Shown here: one piece after another, positions 42,198 to 51,696 of the stretch
Position numbering within the stretch: the first letter of the stretch is position 1
How the letters are laid out: each line of letters opens with the position of its first letter
Source: Pseudomonadota bacterium
GTDB lineage: Bacteria > Pseudomonadota > Alphaproteobacteria > Sphingomonadales > Sphingomonadaceae
DNA: 64,000 bases
Assembly (NCBI GenBank): GCA_023400405.1
Contig: JAEXFD010000057.1
Location: forward strand, 62,001 to 126,000
Direction: 5' to 3'
Made by a program: the position numbers and the translations under genes
Notes under the pieces: model-generated
The model's database searches: none
Told to the model about the DNA's origin: nothing
What the model saw: the letters and a program-made list of their open reading frames with translations, nothing else

Positions 42198-43217
42198 ATG
42201 GATAAGTACACGATCTCGATCGACATGGATCAAGACACGGTCGAGCAGCTCGTCGAGAACGGGTTTTCGCTCTATGCCTTCAAGGCCGTGGGGACGAGCG
42301 CCAGCTCGGGCCGCCCGACGGTCTGGGTGAAGACCCAGACGTTCAGCCTCAGCACGAAGGTCACGTGGCAGGAACAGTTCGCAGCCTATACGTCGCTCAC
42401 CACGAAGCTCGATGACGGAACGCAGATCGACGCGGCCGCCAGCTACGACATCAACCTCGGCTCGACGCTCAACGTGAATTCGCCCTCCGGCGTCGGATCG
42501 GTGGCGACCACGGGTACCGCAGGGGCGATCGACATCCACAATCTGATCGACACCCGCTTCACCTGCGGCATCTCCCAGACCTCCAGCGCCGGCACCAACA
42601 TCCTGTGCGCACTGCCGCTGTTCGGCGGCCATGTCGACGTGATCGAGCCGATCGAGAAGGTGCTGCTCACCTTCGCCACCGACGCCGTCAACACCGGCAC
42701 GGTGATCTACCAGTCGTTCGCGCCGGCGCTGATGGTCGACATGACCGGCGCCCCCGGCAACGCCCGCTCGGTCAAGTACAATATCGACAAGAACTGGGTG
42801 GCGAATACCGATCCCTGGGCGACGCAATATCCCGCGAGCACCGACCTGGCGCCCCTGCTGATCAACCAGAATGCACAGCTCGTCCAGGCGGCGCAGAAGG
42901 GACTGAAGGCCATTGGGATGCGCAGCATCTCCGCCGCACAAGCCGATGGCGCGGCGCGGGTCGACGTCAACAATGTCCCCGAAGGCCATTACACCAACGT
43001 CAAGGTGACGCCGATCACCGGCACTTCGGGCTATCTGACCGGTGGCACCGGCACGATGTCGTCGATCGGCGTCTTCTCCTGCGGCGACTTCGCGAGCAAC
43101 GACTTTCCCAAGATCGACGATCAGTCGACGATCATCGCGACCAATTCGGCCACGGGAAGGCTCTACCAGTTCGGTGCAAAATGCACGCACGCCGGCAAGA
43201 CTTCCGACTATAAGTGA
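42198..43217 (+). CDS. Unrecognised protein, first of a tandem paralogous pair
   Basis: 339 residues, no signal peptide or membrane helix, rich in Thr, Ser and Asn; likely beta-structured. I do not recognise the family. Shared with the next gene: NGFSLYAFKAV, GRPTVWVKT, AAYTSLTT, TRFTCGISQ, CALPLFGGH, and WVANTDPWATQYPASTDL. After about residue 240 it has an extra C-terminal part (VKVTPITGTSGYLTGGTGTM ... GVFSCGDF) not present in the paralogue. AGGAGGAAG precedes the ATG. It lies between aroA and cmk with an AT-rich leader, which suggests acquisition. Confidence 0.75.
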   Translation: MDKYTISIDMDQDTVEQLVENGFSLYAFKAVGTSASSGRPTVWVKTQTFSLSTKVTWQEQFAAYTSLTTKLDDGTQIDAAASYDINLGSTLNVNSPSGVGSVATTGTAGAIDIHNLIDTRFTCGISQTSSAGTNILCALPLFGGHVDVIEPIEKVLLTFATDAVNTGTVIYQSFAPALMVDMTGAPGNARSVKYNIDKNWVANTDPWATQYPASTDLAPLLINQNAQLVQAAQKGLKAIGMRSISAAQADGAARVDVNNVPEGHYTNVKVTPITGTSGYLTGGTGTMSSIGVFSCGDFASNDFPKIDDQSTIIATNSATGRLYQFGAKCTHAGKTSDYK

Positions 43218-43278
43218 GGACGATCAGGACGGAGCGGCCATCAGGTCGCTCCGTTCACTTGCACCGCCTCGGCGGGAC

Positions 43279-44022
43279 ATGCTGGCCGGGGAGTCGAGAT
43301 TGGCGGACGTCCGAACCATCATCATCAAGCTGGAAGGCGATACCGCCGGCACGCTGATCGCCAACGGCTTCCAGCTCTATGCCTTCCAGGCCATGGACAC
43401 CAACATCGCCGGCTGGCCCACGATATGGTTTGCGACCGGCACATTGGCCCAAACCCTCACGTTGCAGATCGATTCGGCGGCCCAGGCCTACACGACGCTG
43501 CCGCCCGATATGCGGCCGCCCGCGGTGGTCACGCCAGGCGCACTCTATCCGATCGCTGCCGGCCAGACCCTGCGGGTGACCAGCACCGCCGGCACCGGTA
43601 GTGTCGTCGATGGCGGTTTGCCCGGGGCCCTGTCGATCCTCGACACGACCACGACGCAATTCACGTGCGGAGCCACCGCCGGCCTCGCCGGCGCCGCCGC
43701 AGCGCCCGCCTGCGCCGTGCAGCTGTTCGGCGGCAACCAGGTGCTGCTCCGCCCCCGCCCGGCCTATTTCGTGGCCTTCGAATCGAGCGTCCGCTCGGTT
43801 GGCCAGGCCGTTCGCGCGCTTTCGGCGCCTGGGCTGCTCGTCTCGCTGGAAGACGCGAGCAGCCGCACCGTGAGCTATGCGCTCAACACCAACTGGTCGG
43901 CCAATACCGATGCCTGGGCGACACAATATCCGGCCGGCACCGACCTGACGACCGTGCTCATCGATCCCGTCCTCGGCATCGCGGCGTCGAGGCGGGCCAA
44001 GGCGAAGCCGGCGGACGGCTAA
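43279..44022 (+). CDS. Unrecognised protein, second of a tandem paralogous pair
   Basis: 247 residues from the ATG at 43279; a TTG at 43300 (LADVRTIII) with GGGGAG six bases upstream is an equally good start and aligns better with the paralogue. Matching blocks are NGFQLYAFQAM, GWPTIWFAT, AYTTLPP, TQFTCGATA, CAVQLFGGN and WSANTDAWATQYPAGTDL. It lacks the C-terminal extension of the first copy. No signal peptide. The two copies are clearly homologous but well diverged, so the duplication is old or the pair was acquired together. Confidence 0.75.
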   Translation: MLAGESRLADVRTIIIKLEGDTAGTLIANGFQLYAFQAMDTNIAGWPTIWFATGTLAQTLTLQIDSAAQAYTTLPPDMRPPAVVTPGALYPIAAGQTLRVTSTAGTGSVVDGGLPGALSILDTTTTQFTCGATAGLAGAAAAPACAVQLFGGNQVLLRPRPAYFVAFESSVRSVGQAVRALSAPGLLVSLEDASSRTVSYALNTNWSANTDAWATQYPAGTDLTTVLIDPVLGIAASRRAKAKPADG

Positions 44023-44073
44023 ATCTCGCTCCGCCCCTTGACGCCCGGCGCCCGGCCCGCGAACGCAGGCGGC

Positions 44074-44715
44074 ATGATCATCGCAGTCGACGGACCGGCA
44101 GCCTCGGGCAAGGGCACGATCGCGCGCGCATTGGCGCGGCATTACAGCCTGCCGCATCTCGATACCGGCCTGCTCTACCGCGCCGTTGCGGCGACCGTGC
44201 TGCGCGAGGATCTGGACCCGGCCAGGGAGGCGGACGCCGTCTCCGCCTGCCGCTTCGACGACTCGCTCCTCGACGATCCGTGGCTCCGCACCGACGAGGT
44301 CGGCAAGGCGGCGTCGGTCGTTTCCGCGCATCCGCTCGTTCGCGCCGCGCTGCTCAACCGGCAGAAGAAATTCGCCCGCCAGCCCGGCGGCGCCGTGCTC
44401 GACGGGCGCGACATCGGGACCGTCATCGCGCCCGATGCGGACGTGAAGCTGTTCGTCAAGGCGACGCCGACGATCCGCGCCCAGCGCCGCCATCTCGAGC
44501 TCAGGAAGCACGGCGTCCAGGCCAGCCTCGACAAGGTGCTGGCCGACATCCGCGCCCGCGACGAACGCGACAGCAAGCGCGCGGACGCACCGATGATGCA
44601 GGCCGCCGACGCCGTGGTGCTTGATACCAGCTTCCTGTCGATCGACGCCGCGGTCCAGCGCGCCATCGCGATCGCCGAGGAACGTCGCGTCCGGGCTGGC
44701 TCCGAACAGGGTTAA
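44074..44715 (+). CDS. cmk: Cytidylate kinase
   Basis: 213-residue CMP/dCMP kinase. The P-loop is VDGPAASGKGTIARALA (residues 5-21), with the CMP-binding region LPHLDTGLLYRAVA, GRDIGTVIAPDAD, FVKATPTIRAQRR and the C-terminal VLDTSFLSIDAAV. The ATG at 44074 begins the P-loop strand; an upstream ATG at 44038 would add 12 unrelated residues. It belongs to the aroA-cmk neighbourhood, though separated from aroA by two unknown genes, and it is not followed by rpsA. Confidence 0.95.
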   Translation: MIIAVDGPAASGKGTIARALARHYSLPHLDTGLLYRAVAATVLREDLDPAREADAVSACRFDDSLLDDPWLRTDEVGKAASVVSAHPLVRAALLNRQKKFARQPGGAVLDGRDIGTVIAPDADVKLFVKATPTIRAQRRHLELRKHGVQASLDKVLADIRARDERDSKRADAPMMQAADAVVLDTSFLSIDAAVQRAIAIAEERRVRAGSEQG

Positions 44716-44772
44716 CCTGTTCCTAACCACGCTTCGCCAAGGATCGCCCGCGACTGGGACCGGGGGATCACG

Positions 44773-47145
44773 ATGCAGACGACCGTGCGCGCATTCGAAG
44801 TGGAGGGCCTGCTCGACCGCGCGCCCGCGGGCATCGAAGTGCTGTCGCTCGACTGCTTCGATACGCTGATCTGGCGCAACACCCACGCGCCGACCGACGT
44901 CTTCGCCGATCTCGGCCTGCCCGGCGGCGGCATCGAGCCGCGCATGTGGGCCGAAGCGCAGGCACGCAAGCGCGCCTGGGCGCGCGACGGCGCCGCCGAG
45001 ATCGGGCTGGCCGACGTCTATCGCAACCTGCTCGAAACGGCGGATGCCGAGGCGATCGACGCCGCGGTCGCCCGCGAGCTCGAGATCGAGGCCAGCCACG
45101 CCTTCGCCTTCGCGCCGACGGTCGGGCTGATGCGCGAGGCCAAGCGGCGCGGGCTGCGCATCGTCATGGTCTCGGACATGTATCTCACCGAAGCGCAGCT
45201 GCGCGCGCATATCACCGGTGCGGCGGGAGAGGACGTGCTTGCGCTGGTCGATCGCATCTTCGTCTCCAATGCCTATGGCGAAGGCAAGTGCGACGGCCTG
45301 TTCGACCATATGCTCGAAGCGCTCGACGTCGCGCCCGACAAGGTCCTCCATCTCGGCGACAATCACAGCGCCGATTTCGTGGCGGCCGCCGAGCGTGGCA
45401 TCCATGCCGTCCATCTCGTCCAGTTCGATCCCGACGCCGTCGCGCGACTGCGCATGGAGGCGGCAACCGCGCTGATCCTCGATCCGCATGCGGCGATCTC
45501 GCGCGCGGTCGCGCAGCCGCATCGCGCCCAGGTGGCGCTGCGCACCCGCGACGATCCCGCCTATGCGCTCGGACACGACATCATGGGGCCTGGCCTCACC
45601 GCCTTCGCCCATTGGCTCAAGCAGGAGCTCGATGCCGCCAGCGCCGCCGCCGGCCGGACGGTGCGCCCGCTGTTCGTGATGCGCGACGGCTATCTTCCCT
45701 ATCGCGTGTTCGACGCGCTCTATCCCGAGGCCGGCGCGAGCACCGTCGAGATCAGCCGGTTCGTCGCCTGGCGCGCGAGCATCGCCGATCCGGCGCGGCT
45801 GGACGACTATCTCGACGAATGGGCAGAGCAGCTGCCGGTGCGCGCGCTCGCCCGCCAGCTGATGCTGTTCGAGCACGAATATGCGAAGTTCGCCAAGGGC
45901 GGCGACACCGAGGCGCAGCGCCAGGGCTTTGCCAAATGGGTGCGCGGCAATGCCGAGATCCAGCGAAAGATCTTCACGCGCCGCCAGTCCTTCGTCGGCA
46001 AGCTCGTCGCACACCTGAACGCGGCGGGCGTCCAGGATGGCGACGCGGTGATGCTGGTCGATATCGGCTATGCCGGCACGGTGCAGAACCTGCTGACGCC
46101 GGTTCTCGCCAAGGCAATGAACGTCGCGGTCTCGGGCCGCTACGTGTTCCTGCGCGAAAAGCGGCAATCCGGGCTCGACAAGCGCGGCATGCTCGACGTG
46201 CGCAACTTCGACTATCGCACGCTCCAGGCGCTGTCGCGCTCGATCGTCGTGCTCGAACAGCTCTGCAATGTCGAGCAGGGATCGACGATCGACTTCGACG
46301 CGAACGGCATGCCGGTGCGCGAAAAGGTCGATGCCAAGGCGGCGCACAATGCGACGCGCGGAATCGTGCAGGATGCCTGCCTCGATTTCGTCCGAACCTG
46401 CCGCACCAGCCAGCTGCGCCCGCCCCGTTCGGACGATGTCGAGAGCCGCTGCCGCGCCGCGGCGGCCAGCTTCGCCCGCCTGTTCTTCCTGCCCAGCGCC
46501 GGCGAAGTCGCGGTGTTCGAGCGCTTCGACTATGATTGCAACATGGGCAGCGCGGTCAGCGAAGCGATGATCGACGCGCGCCGCGGCCGCGAGGGCCTGC
46601 GCCGCCGCGGCCTGACCTTCTACAACGAGCATATGCCGCAATTCATGTCGGCCGAGCTCCAGGCCCAAGGCCTGCCCGTCAGTCTCGCCAATTTCGCGGC
46701 CTCGCGCTTCAAGCTCGACTTGCGCAGTACCGATTTCGAAGTCGGCGGGATCGAGGTGCCGGTGATCCTCGCCGGCGCCGCCCAGCAGGGCGTGCTGCCC
46801 TTTACCGCCTGGCCCACTGCCGAGGGCTATTACCATCTGCGCGTGCCGGTCGGTGCGCAGCGCCCGATCGTCGCCGTGCAGCTCGGCCAGATTTGCGAAT
46901 GGGTCCAGGTCGAGGAATTCGGGTTCACGTCGCTCGACGAGATGCGCAAGGGCCGCCAGGCGACGATTGCCGCGCAGGCCACCGTCGACGGCATGGAGAC
47001 CATGGCCCCCGGCCTGTTCCGCGCCGGCTCTACCGGCGTGCTGATCGCGGCGCCGCCACCCGGCACCGATCCGATGATCCTGTCGCTGGTCTTCCGCCCG
47101 GTGGTCGAACGCAGCCAGGCGGCCGAGCTGCGCGCCGCCGCCTGA
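44773..47145 (+). CDS. Large HAD-superfamily hydrolase-like protein
   Basis: 790 residues. The N-terminal HAD domain has LSLDCFDTLIWRN (motif I), IVMVSDMYLTEAQL (motif II) and VLHLGDNHSADFVAA (motif III/IV). A second region (VRPLFVMRDGYLPYRVFDAL, AVMLVDIGYAGTVQNLL, GRYVFLREKRQSG) resembles the extended domain of COG5610-type HAD proteins found near surface-polysaccharide genes. The last 150 residues look like a beta-rich domain. GGGGGATCACG precedes the ATG. It occupies the position where rpsA is usual after cmk. Substrate unknown. Confidence 0.8.
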   Translation: MQTTVRAFEVEGLLDRAPAGIEVLSLDCFDTLIWRNTHAPTDVFADLGLPGGGIEPRMWAEAQARKRAWARDGAAEIGLADVYRNLLETADAEAIDAAVARELEIEASHAFAFAPTVGLMREAKRRGLRIVMVSDMYLTEAQLRAHITGAAGEDVLALVDRIFVSNAYGEGKCDGLFDHMLEALDVAPDKVLHLGDNHSADFVAAAERGIHAVHLVQFDPDAVARLRMEAATALILDPHAAISRAVAQPHRAQVALRTRDDPAYALGHDIMGPGLTAFAHWLKQELDAASAAAGRTVRPLFVMRDGYLPYRVFDALYPEAGASTVEISRFVAWRASIADPARLDDYLDEWAEQLPVRALARQLMLFEHEYAKFAKGGDTEAQRQGFAKWVRGNAEIQRKIFTRRQSFVGKLVAHLNAAGVQDGDAVMLVDIGYAGTVQNLLTPVLAKAMNVAVSGRYVFLREKRQSGLDKRGMLDVRNFDYRTLQALSRSIVVLEQLCNVEQGSTIDFDANGMPVREKVDAKAAHNATRGIVQDACLDFVRTCRTSQLRPPRSDDVESRCRAAAASFARLFFLPSAGEVAVFERFDYDCNMGSAVSEAMIDARRGREGLRRRGLTFYNEHMPQFMSAELQAQGLPVSLANFAASRFKLDLRSTDFEVGGIEVPVILAGAAQQGVLPFTAWPTAEGYYHLRVPVGAQRPIVAVQLGQICEWVQVEEFGFTSLDEMRKGRQATIAAQATVDGMETMAPGLFRAGSTGVLIAAPPPGTDPMILSLVFRPVVERSQAAELRAAA

Positions 47146-47284
47146 GCCTCAGTCCGGCTCGCGGACGAGGATATAGTTTTCATGGAGAATTTCGGTTCAG
47201 TGAAAGCCGAAGGGCTGCGACGAGCAAGCGCCTGATTTCCGCCATGAACTTCGCCGAGCATTCTCTTGCGAGAGGGAGTGAACG

Positions 47285-49504
47285 ATGCGGCATCGATGGT
47301 GGCTGGGAGCGGCGCTCGTCGGCTCAATATGTCTCGTCGGTGCGCCAGGCATCGCCCAGCCTTCGGAACCTCGCCACGCCATGACCCTCGATGACGTGCT
47401 CGATGTCGAGCATGTCGATAGCGCCACGCTGTCCCCCGACGGCAGTTCGATCGCCGCCGTGGTTGAGCGTCCGGCGCGTGCCGGGGAAGTCTATGGCCGG
47501 CTGCCCTATGAGATCGATCCTACCCGCGGCGATATCTGGCTGATCGATGCGCGCAGCGGCGCGCGGCGCCCGATCACGCATGGCGCAGGCAGCGCGGCGG
47601 GCTATTGGTGCGCCACCTGGTCCCCTGACGGCCGCAGGCTGGCATTGCTTTCGACTCAACCGGCAGGGCGCGAACCGCGCGGCGGCGACAATGTGCGGCT
47701 CTATGTCTGGGATCGGGCGGGTGGCGCGGCGAGGCGGATGGGCGATGCTGCGGTGATGACCCAGACGCGCTATGGCAGCGCGCTCTATCGACTTGACCTG
47801 CGCGGCGGCGCGAACCGGCGCGATCGCGCCCATGCTTGCAATCCCGACGAAGACGGCGCCCCCTTCCTCTGGCTCGATGCCAACCGCATCCTCGTCCTCA
47901 CCCTCCCGCAGGGCCAGGTCTCGGCGGTACTCGATCAATATGGTCGGCCGTACGCAGAAGCAGCCCGCACCGCGGCACGTCTGCGCGCCGGCGTCGAGCC
48001 TACCGCGCTCGCCATGGGCAGCGGCACGGCAAGGGTGCCGCGCGATGAAGCCGCCAATCGGGCCACCCTCCGCATCGTCGATGTGCGGAACGGCCGCTTC
48101 CAGACGATCGCCGACGTGCCGACCTATCCGTTTCGCGGCGCGCTCAGCCTTTCGCTATCCCCCGACGGCAAAGGGCTAGCAGTGCTTGCGACGCTCGGAG
48201 GCATCCAGCCGGTCCAGGGCCGGAAACTGCCCCCGAATGACGATGACAATTGGCTGGTCGAGCGCCGGCTCGGCTTCGTCGATCTGACGCCCGGCGCCAC
48301 GATCCGCTGGGTCTCCCCGCCCGCCGCGGCCCGCGCTCCGCTTCTCCTGCTCGACTGGACCCGAGGCGGCGGAGTCGCCTTCTCGGCAAGAGCGGACCCC
48401 TTTTCGGATCGCGTCGCCACCTTCGTCGCCATGCCAGATGGCAGCGTTACCCCCGTGCCTGAGGGGAGTGCCGCCAAAGCGGTCGAACGAACCTTCAAGC
48501 TGCCCCCGCACAGCCTGTTGCTCGACGACCGACCCGACCTCGATACAGTCGTGTGGAGCGAAGAGACCCGCAAGGGACTCGTCCTGCATCTCTCCCGCGC
48601 CTCGACCAACACGACGCGCGACCTTTGGACGCTTGCCAGCCATCTCGCTTCGATCGATTGGGGCGAAGCGCGGCTGATCGACTATGCCGGCAAGGATCAT
48701 GCGCCGCTCAAGGCCGTGGCGCTCCTGCCCCCCGGCTATCGCGCCGATCGCCGCTACCCGACCCTGGTCTGGGTCTATGGCGGCTACAAGGTGCCCGACC
48801 TCGCGGATGATTTCATGACCGGGCCGATGCAGCCGGGTCTCTACAATCTCTATCTCTACGCCGCCCGCGGTTATGTTGTACTGATCCCTTCGATGCCGCT
48901 CGGCGATCGCAGCGAGGGCGCCGGGAGCTACACCCGGATCGGCGACGGCGTGATGCCGGCGATCGACAAGTTGGTGGCGATGGGCATCGCCGATCCCGAC
49001 TGCGTCGGCGTGTTCGGCCAAAGCTTCGGCGGCTACAGCGTGTTCGCGCTGCTCAGCCAGACGCACCGCTTCAAGGCCGGGGTCGCGATGGCGGGCATCA
49101 GCGACGTCTCCAGCCTGTATGGCGAACTCGATCCGGGCGCCGTCGGCTATCCCGGAATCGCGCACGAGAAGAGCGACAATTGGGCGGAGCTATGGGGCAC
49201 CGGGCGCGCAACGCCGCCCTGGGGCGACCCGGCCGGGTTCGCCGCGGTCTCGCCGCTCAGCTATGTCGATCGAGTCGAGACGCCGCTTCTCATCGTCCAT
49301 GGCGATCTCGACATGCGCGGGCCACCTTCACAGGCCGAGCGCTTCTTCTACGCGCTCTATGCGCAGGGCAAGACGGCGAGGTTCGTGCGCTATGGCGGGG
49401 AGAGCCACAGCCTGGCCCAATCGCCCGCCAATATCCGAAGCATCTTCGCCGAGACCAATGCCTGGTTCGATCGCTATCTTCAGCCGCAAGCTCCTCGTCC
49501 GTGA
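47285..49504 (+). CDS. Secreted S9-family prolyl oligopeptidase-like peptidase
   Basis: 739 residues. Signal peptide 1-24 ends GIAQ. The N-terminal beta-propeller repeats include HVDSATLSPDGSSIAAV, CATWSPDGRRLALLS and LSPDGKGLAVLA. The C-terminal alpha/beta hydrolase domain has the serine in VGVFGQSFGGYSVFALLSQT, the aspartate in LIVHGDLDMRGPP and the histidine in GGESHSLAQ. The order fits S9C/acylaminoacyl-peptidase-like enzymes. Start chosen with GAGGGAGTGAACG upstream. Confidence 0.9.
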   Translation: MRHRWWLGAALVGSICLVGAPGIAQPSEPRHAMTLDDVLDVEHVDSATLSPDGSSIAAVVERPARAGEVYGRLPYEIDPTRGDIWLIDARSGARRPITHGAGSAAGYWCATWSPDGRRLALLSTQPAGREPRGGDNVRLYVWDRAGGAARRMGDAAVMTQTRYGSALYRLDLRGGANRRDRAHACNPDEDGAPFLWLDANRILVLTLPQGQVSAVLDQYGRPYAEAARTAARLRAGVEPTALAMGSGTARVPRDEAANRATLRIVDVRNGRFQTIADVPTYPFRGALSLSLSPDGKGLAVLATLGGIQPVQGRKLPPNDDDNWLVERRLGFVDLTPGATIRWVSPPAAARAPLLLLDWTRGGGVAFSARADPFSDRVATFVAMPDGSVTPVPEGSAAKAVERTFKLPPHSLLLDDRPDLDTVVWSEETRKGLVLHLSRASTNTTRDLWTLASHLASIDWGEARLIDYAGKDHAPLKAVALLPPGYRADRRYPTLVWVYGGYKVPDLADDFMTGPMQPGLYNLYLYAARGYVVLIPSMPLGDRSEGAGSYTRIGDGVMPAIDKLVAMGIADPDCVGVFGQSFGGYSVFALLSQTHRFKAGVAMAGISDVSSLYGELDPGAVGYPGIAHEKSDNWAELWGTGRATPPWGDPAGFAAVSPLSYVDRVETPLLIVHGDLDMRGPPSQAERFFYALYAQGKTARFVRYGGESHSLAQSPANIRSIFAETNAWFDRYLQPQAPRP

Positions 49505-49585
49505 CCGCAACTGCACACCCCCTGCACGTAAAATCCCCGATTGAAGCGTTCGACTTCGCGTTCTTGCAGGCGTAAGGGGTATCGG

Positions 49586-51514
49586 ATGTCCGATTTGCCC
49601 AGCACTCCGCTGCTCGATACCGTCGACACCCCCGCCGACCTCCGCCAGCTCAAGCCGAACCAGCTCCGCCAGCTCGCCGACGAGCTGCGCGCCGAGACGA
49701 TCAGCGCCGTCGGCACCACTGGCGGGCATCTCGGCTCGGGGCTCGGCGTGGTCGAGCTCACCGTCGCGATCCATTATGTGTTCGATACGCCCGAGGACCG
49801 GCTGATCTGGGACGTCGGCCACCAATGCTATCCGCACAAGATCCTCACCGGGCGGCGGAATCGCATCCGCACGATCCGCCAGGGCGGCGGGCTTTCGGGC
49901 TTCACCAAGCGCAGCGAGAGCGAATATGATCCGTTCGGGGCGGCGCACAGCTCGACTTCGATCTCCGCCGCGCTTGGCTTCGCGATCGCCAACAAGCTGA
50001 ATGACAAGCCCGGCAAGGCGATCGCCGTGATCGGCGACGGCGCGATGAGCGCCGGCATGGCCTATGAGGCGATGAACAATGCCGAGGCGGCGGGCAATCG
50101 CCTGGTCGTGATCCTCAACGACAACGACATGTCGATCGCGCCGCCGGTGGGCGGGCTCTCCGCCTATCTCGCGCGAATGGTCTCCTCGTCCGAATATCTC
50201 GGCCTGCGCAACTTCGCCAAGCGCGCGATCCGCCGCATCTCCAAGCGCGTACATGCCGCCGCGGAAAAGGCCGAGGAATTCGCCCGCGGCATGGCGACGG
50301 GCGGCACGCTGTTCGAGGAGCTGGGCTTCTATTATGTCGGCCCGATCGACGGCCATAACCTCGACCATCTGATCCCGGTGCTCGAAAATGTCCGCGACAG
50401 CGAGCAGGGCCCGATCCTCGTCCATGTCGTCACCAAGAAGGGCAAGGGCTATGCCCCGGCCGAGGCGGCGGCGGATAAATATCACGGCGTCCAGAAGTTC
50501 GACGTGATCACCGGCGCGCAGGACAAGGCGCCGCCGGGACCGCCCGCCTATCAAAACGTCTTCGCCGACCAGCTGATCAAGGAAGCCGATGGCGATCCGC
50601 GGGTGGTGGCGATCACTGCGGCGATGCCCTCGGGCACCGGGCTCGATCGCTTCGCCAAGGCGCACCCGGACCGCACCTTCGACGTCGGCATCGCCGAGCA
50701 GCACGCCGTCACCTTCGCCGCCGGCCTCGCCGCGCAGGGCATGCGCCCCTTCTGCGCGATCTATTCGACATTCCTGCAGCGCGCCTATGACCAGGTCGTC
50801 CACGACGTCGCGATCCAGAATCTGCCCGTCCGCTTGGCGATCGATCGCGCCGGGCTGGTCGGCGCGGACGGCGCGACTCATGCCGGCACCTTCGACATCA
50901 CTTATCTGGCGACGCTGCCCAACATGGTGGTGATGGCTGCGGCCGACGAAGCCGAGCTGGTCCACATGACTCACACCGCGACGCTCCATGACAGCGGCCC
51001 GATCGCGCTGCGCTATCCGCGCGGCAGCGGCACGGGCGTCGCGCTGCCCGAAGTTCCCCAGCGGCTCGAGATCGGCAAGGGCCGCATCGTCCGCGAAGGC
51101 AAGACCGTGGCGATCCTCTCGCTCGGCACCCGGCTCGCCGAGGCGCTCAAGGCCGCGGACGCACTCGAGGCCAAGGGGCTTTCGACCACCGTCGCCGACC
51201 TGCGCTTCGCCAAGCCGCTCGACGAGGAACTGATCCGCCGGCTGCTCACCAGCCACGAAGTCGCGGTGACGATCGAGGAAGGCGCGATCGGCGGCCTCGG
51301 CGCGCATGTGCTGACCCTGGCGAGCGACCAGGGCCTGATCGACGCCGGCCTCAAGCTGCGCACGATGCGCCTGCCCGACGTGTTTCAGGACCAGGACAAG
51401 CCCGAGCTGCAATATGCGGAAGCGGGGCTGAATGCCGACGGCATCGTCGATACCGTGCTCAAGGCGCTGCGCTGGAACGAAGCCACCACCGCAGGCGGCG
51501 GAGCGCGGGCCTAG
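49586..51514 (+). CDS. dxs: 1-deoxy-D-xylulose-5-phosphate synthase
   Basis: 642-residue thiamine-diphosphate enzyme condensing pyruvate with glyceraldehyde 3-phosphate, first step of the MEP isoprenoid pathway. LIWDVGHQCYPHKILTGR, the TPP motif VIGDGAMSAGMAYEA...NDND, FDVGIAEQHAVTFAAGLA and DRAGLVGADGATHAG are all intact. AAGGGG lies before the ATG at 49586. It is 81 bases after the peptidase stop. Confidence 0.98.
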   Translation: MSDLPSTPLLDTVDTPADLRQLKPNQLRQLADELRAETISAVGTTGGHLGSGLGVVELTVAIHYVFDTPEDRLIWDVGHQCYPHKILTGRRNRIRTIRQGGGLSGFTKRSESEYDPFGAAHSSTSISAALGFAIANKLNDKPGKAIAVIGDGAMSAGMAYEAMNNAEAAGNRLVVILNDNDMSIAPPVGGLSAYLARMVSSSEYLGLRNFAKRAIRRISKRVHAAAEKAEEFARGMATGGTLFEELGFYYVGPIDGHNLDHLIPVLENVRDSEQGPILVHVVTKKGKGYAPAEAAADKYHGVQKFDVITGAQDKAPPGPPAYQNVFADQLIKEADGDPRVVAITAAMPSGTGLDRFAKAHPDRTFDVGIAEQHAVTFAAGLAAQGMRPFCAIYSTFLQRAYDQVVHDVAIQNLPVRLAIDRAGLVGADGATHAGTFDITYLATLPNMVVMAAADEAELVHMTHTATLHDSGPIALRYPRGSGTGVALPEVPQRLEIGKGRIVREGKTVAILSLGTRLAEALKAADALEAKGLSTTVADLRFAKPLDEELIRRLLTSHEVAVTIEEGAIGGLGAHVLTLASDQGLIDAGLKLRTMRLPDVFQDQDKPELQYAEAGLNADGIVDTVLKALRWNEATTAGGGARA

Positions 51515-51546
51515 AGGCCTATCCGTTCGGATTGGGCCGTCTCGCC

Positions 51547-51633
51547 CCGTTCGCCCTGAGCTTGTCGAAGCGCCGTCCTGCTACGATCGGCTGAGGAAAC
51601 AACACCGCCCTTCGACAAGCTCAGGGCGAACGG
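51547..51633. repeat. Sphingomonad-type palindromic intergenic repeat
   Basis: Two 24-base arms, 51547-51570 and 51610-51633, are exact inverted copies (core CTGAGCTTGTCGAAG and its complement CTTCGACAAGCTCAG) around a 39-base loop. Sequences of this type recur between genes in many sphingomonads and related bacteria. It follows dxs and precedes a convergent gene, so it may also act as a bidirectional terminator. Confidence 0.85.
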
Positions 51634-51696
51634 TCTGGATCAATCGTCTCGCGCGTCTCCGGACCGAGCCGGTCGCGAGCGCCGTCGAATTAGCCT

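Noticed and set aside
43255..46836. 1193-codon leftward open frame
   Set aside because: Antisense shadow of the cmk and HAD genes; repetitive Arg/Gly/Ala composition and no family resemblance, typical of GC-rich reverse frames.
49328..51412. 694-codon leftward open frame
   Set aside because: Antisense shadow of dxs and the end of the S9 peptidase.
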